Position numbers and translations under genes: made by a program. The notes under the pieces are model-generated. The model saw only the letters and a list, made by a program, of their open reading frames with translations, searched no databases and was not told the DNA's origin. This document shows positions 63,111-64,000 of a stretch of DNA of 64,000 bases, piece after piece (within the stretch, counting starts at the first letter, position 1; every line of letters starts with the position of its first letter). Location of the stretch: the NCBI GenBank assembly GCA_023014485.1, contig JAJOZX010002362.1, positions 307,001-371,000 of the forward strand. The letters run 5' to 3'. The DNA is from Bathynomus jamesi (Eukaryota; Arthropoda; Malacostraca; Isopoda; Cirolanidae).

Positions 63111-63689
63111 TGTAGTGATTCCCATTCCTTCTCTTTTATAATCCATTATTTTCTTTTCTTTCTATTATCACTTGTTTTCTCTCTCTTTATACGGACGCGG
63201 CTGACGGTTGAGCCGTTTCACTTTCGAATAATGCAAAAGAGACCGGGGGATTAATTATACACTTAATTACACTTTACTGACTTTTTATTTATACCGAAAC
63301 ACTTTTGACAAACGGGGTAATGCGAGGGGGGAATTAACGTTAGAATTTTAGTCGGAAAGAGAGACGAAAGAATGTTCTAAATTTACAAAAACATCTTAAT
63401 ACCAAACACCTCATTAAAACACCTTATTAGGGTAACGGCCGTCCGATAACTGTCGTTTTTGGGCATTCTCCCTTTTCTCGAGACCCATTTCGGGGTGTTG
63501 CCAATTTGTATTTTTATATTTTTAATTTCTTACTATAACAAAACATTTAATTAAACATTCTTAAATTCTTATAAACAAACATTTAATTCTTAATTTGACA
63601 TTACTACACTCTTATTACCAAAACATTTAATTAAACATTATTAACTTCTTATAAACAAAACATTTAATGCTTAATTAGACATTACTACA
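63111..63689 (-). mobile_element. candidate LTR (3' LTR of a minus-strand retrotransposon)
   Basis: 579 bp with matching ends TGTAGT...ACTACA, starting exactly where the Tc1 reading frame is broken. Directly beyond it the minus strand has the purine tract AAGGGGGTGATGTGAG (about 63690-63706), as expected for a polypurine tract before a 3' LTR. The internal coding region would lie beyond the window, so this is not provable here. Confidence 0.5.
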
Positions 63690-63690
63690 C
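63539..63690. repeat. tandem duplication in candidate LTR
   Basis: Two copies of about 76 bp with AAACATTTAATTAAACATT...GACATTACTACACTC. Confidence 0.85.
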
Positions 63691-63705
63691 TCACATCACC
63701 CCCTT

Positions 63706-64000
63706 GAAAATAAATTTTACAGTAGGAAAACTTATTAATAACTTTTAACAAATTTATTTATTTATTCAACAAATTTATTATTTTGCAGTTTTTTTCTTTA
63801 GCAAATTCAAAATTAGAATAGACAAGAAATCATTTCAATGACAAATTCCACACATTATATATTTTGTATCATTTTATAAAAATCGAGAAAAAAAAACCTT
63901 TATAATTTTCACAATATTTGCATAAAATAACATTTCACACTAATAATCAATTTACAACGTGTAACGAATCTGTTACGTGAAAAATAACGGGCAATTTTCT
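63706..64000. other. AT-rich sequence, nothing recognised
   Basis: Possible 3' non-coding part of the retrotransposon inferred from the candidate LTR. No protein similarity visible. Confidence 0.4.

Overview
This is a repeat-saturated piece of an animal nuclear genome. The mixture of Penelope-like, Jockey and CR1 retroelements, a virus-like Polinton/Maverick, many hAT, Tc1/mariner, pogo and Mutator-type DNA transposons, very long (TA)n/(CT)n/(GT)n microsatellites and scattered TTAGG/CCTAA blocks points to an arthropod, most likely a malacostracan (decapod-like) crustacean. That assignment is inference. No bacterial, plasmid or CRISPR signal was seen. Almost every protein that can be recognised belongs to a mobile element, and nearly all are broken by stops, frameshifts or nested insertions.
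Layout. 0.2-0.9 kb: C-terminal GIY-YIG domain of a Penelope-like element. 0.9-4.5 kb: a minus-strand Jockey-group retrotransposon with a 2A-like motif before its endonuclease. 4.5-19.2 kb: a decayed Polinton with protein-primed DNA polymerase on the minus strand and, on the plus strand, packaging ATPase, small conserved proteins, integrase, a candidate minor capsid protein, major capsid protein and protease. A hAT MITE splits the polymerase and a 3.1 kb autonomous-type hAT splits the integrase; both have perfect 8-bp target duplications. 19.3-20.4 kb: two minus-strand exons with matching splice phase and a CCAAT/CRE-rich upstream region, the only good candidate for a host gene. 20.6-23.7 kb: a DNA element with about 430-445 bp inverted ends carrying an uncharacterised zinc-rich protein family. 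23.7-31 kb: CR1 remnants, a pogo-type deletion element, a mariner-type deletion element with 148-bp ends, and a Mutator-like FLYWCH element with a 9-bp duplication.
32.2-39.7 kb: a 7.55 kb hAT with a four-exon transposase gene, itself invaded by a 3.19 kb unusual hAT-like element. A second copy of that element lies inverted at 59.2-62.4 kb. 39.95-42.30 kb: a newly bounded TIR transposon whose gene has a textbook heat-shock promoter (CRE, four-unit HSE, TATA, initiator). 43.0-45.5 kb: CR1 copies that start and end in (CT)n tracts. 46.0-47.3 kb: a hAT remnant. 48.8-50.1 kb: tRNA-derived SINEs, one split by a 266-bp hAT MITE. 52.3-55.1 kb: a 746-codon hAT-like ORF with five stops and no frameshift. 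55.5-63.1 kb: Tc1 fragments, a hAT MITE, a 93-bp-arm foldback hairpin, and the second hAT-like copy. 63.1-63.7 kb: a probable LTR inserted in a Tc1 gene.
The genes do not form a host pathway. The Polinton genes would once have formed a virus-like replication, packaging and capsid module, and the other genes are self-contained transposition systems. The main value of the window is its stratigraphy: nested insertions, empty-site comparisons and perfect target duplications let the order of invasion be read, and they give termini for several poorly classified transposon families.
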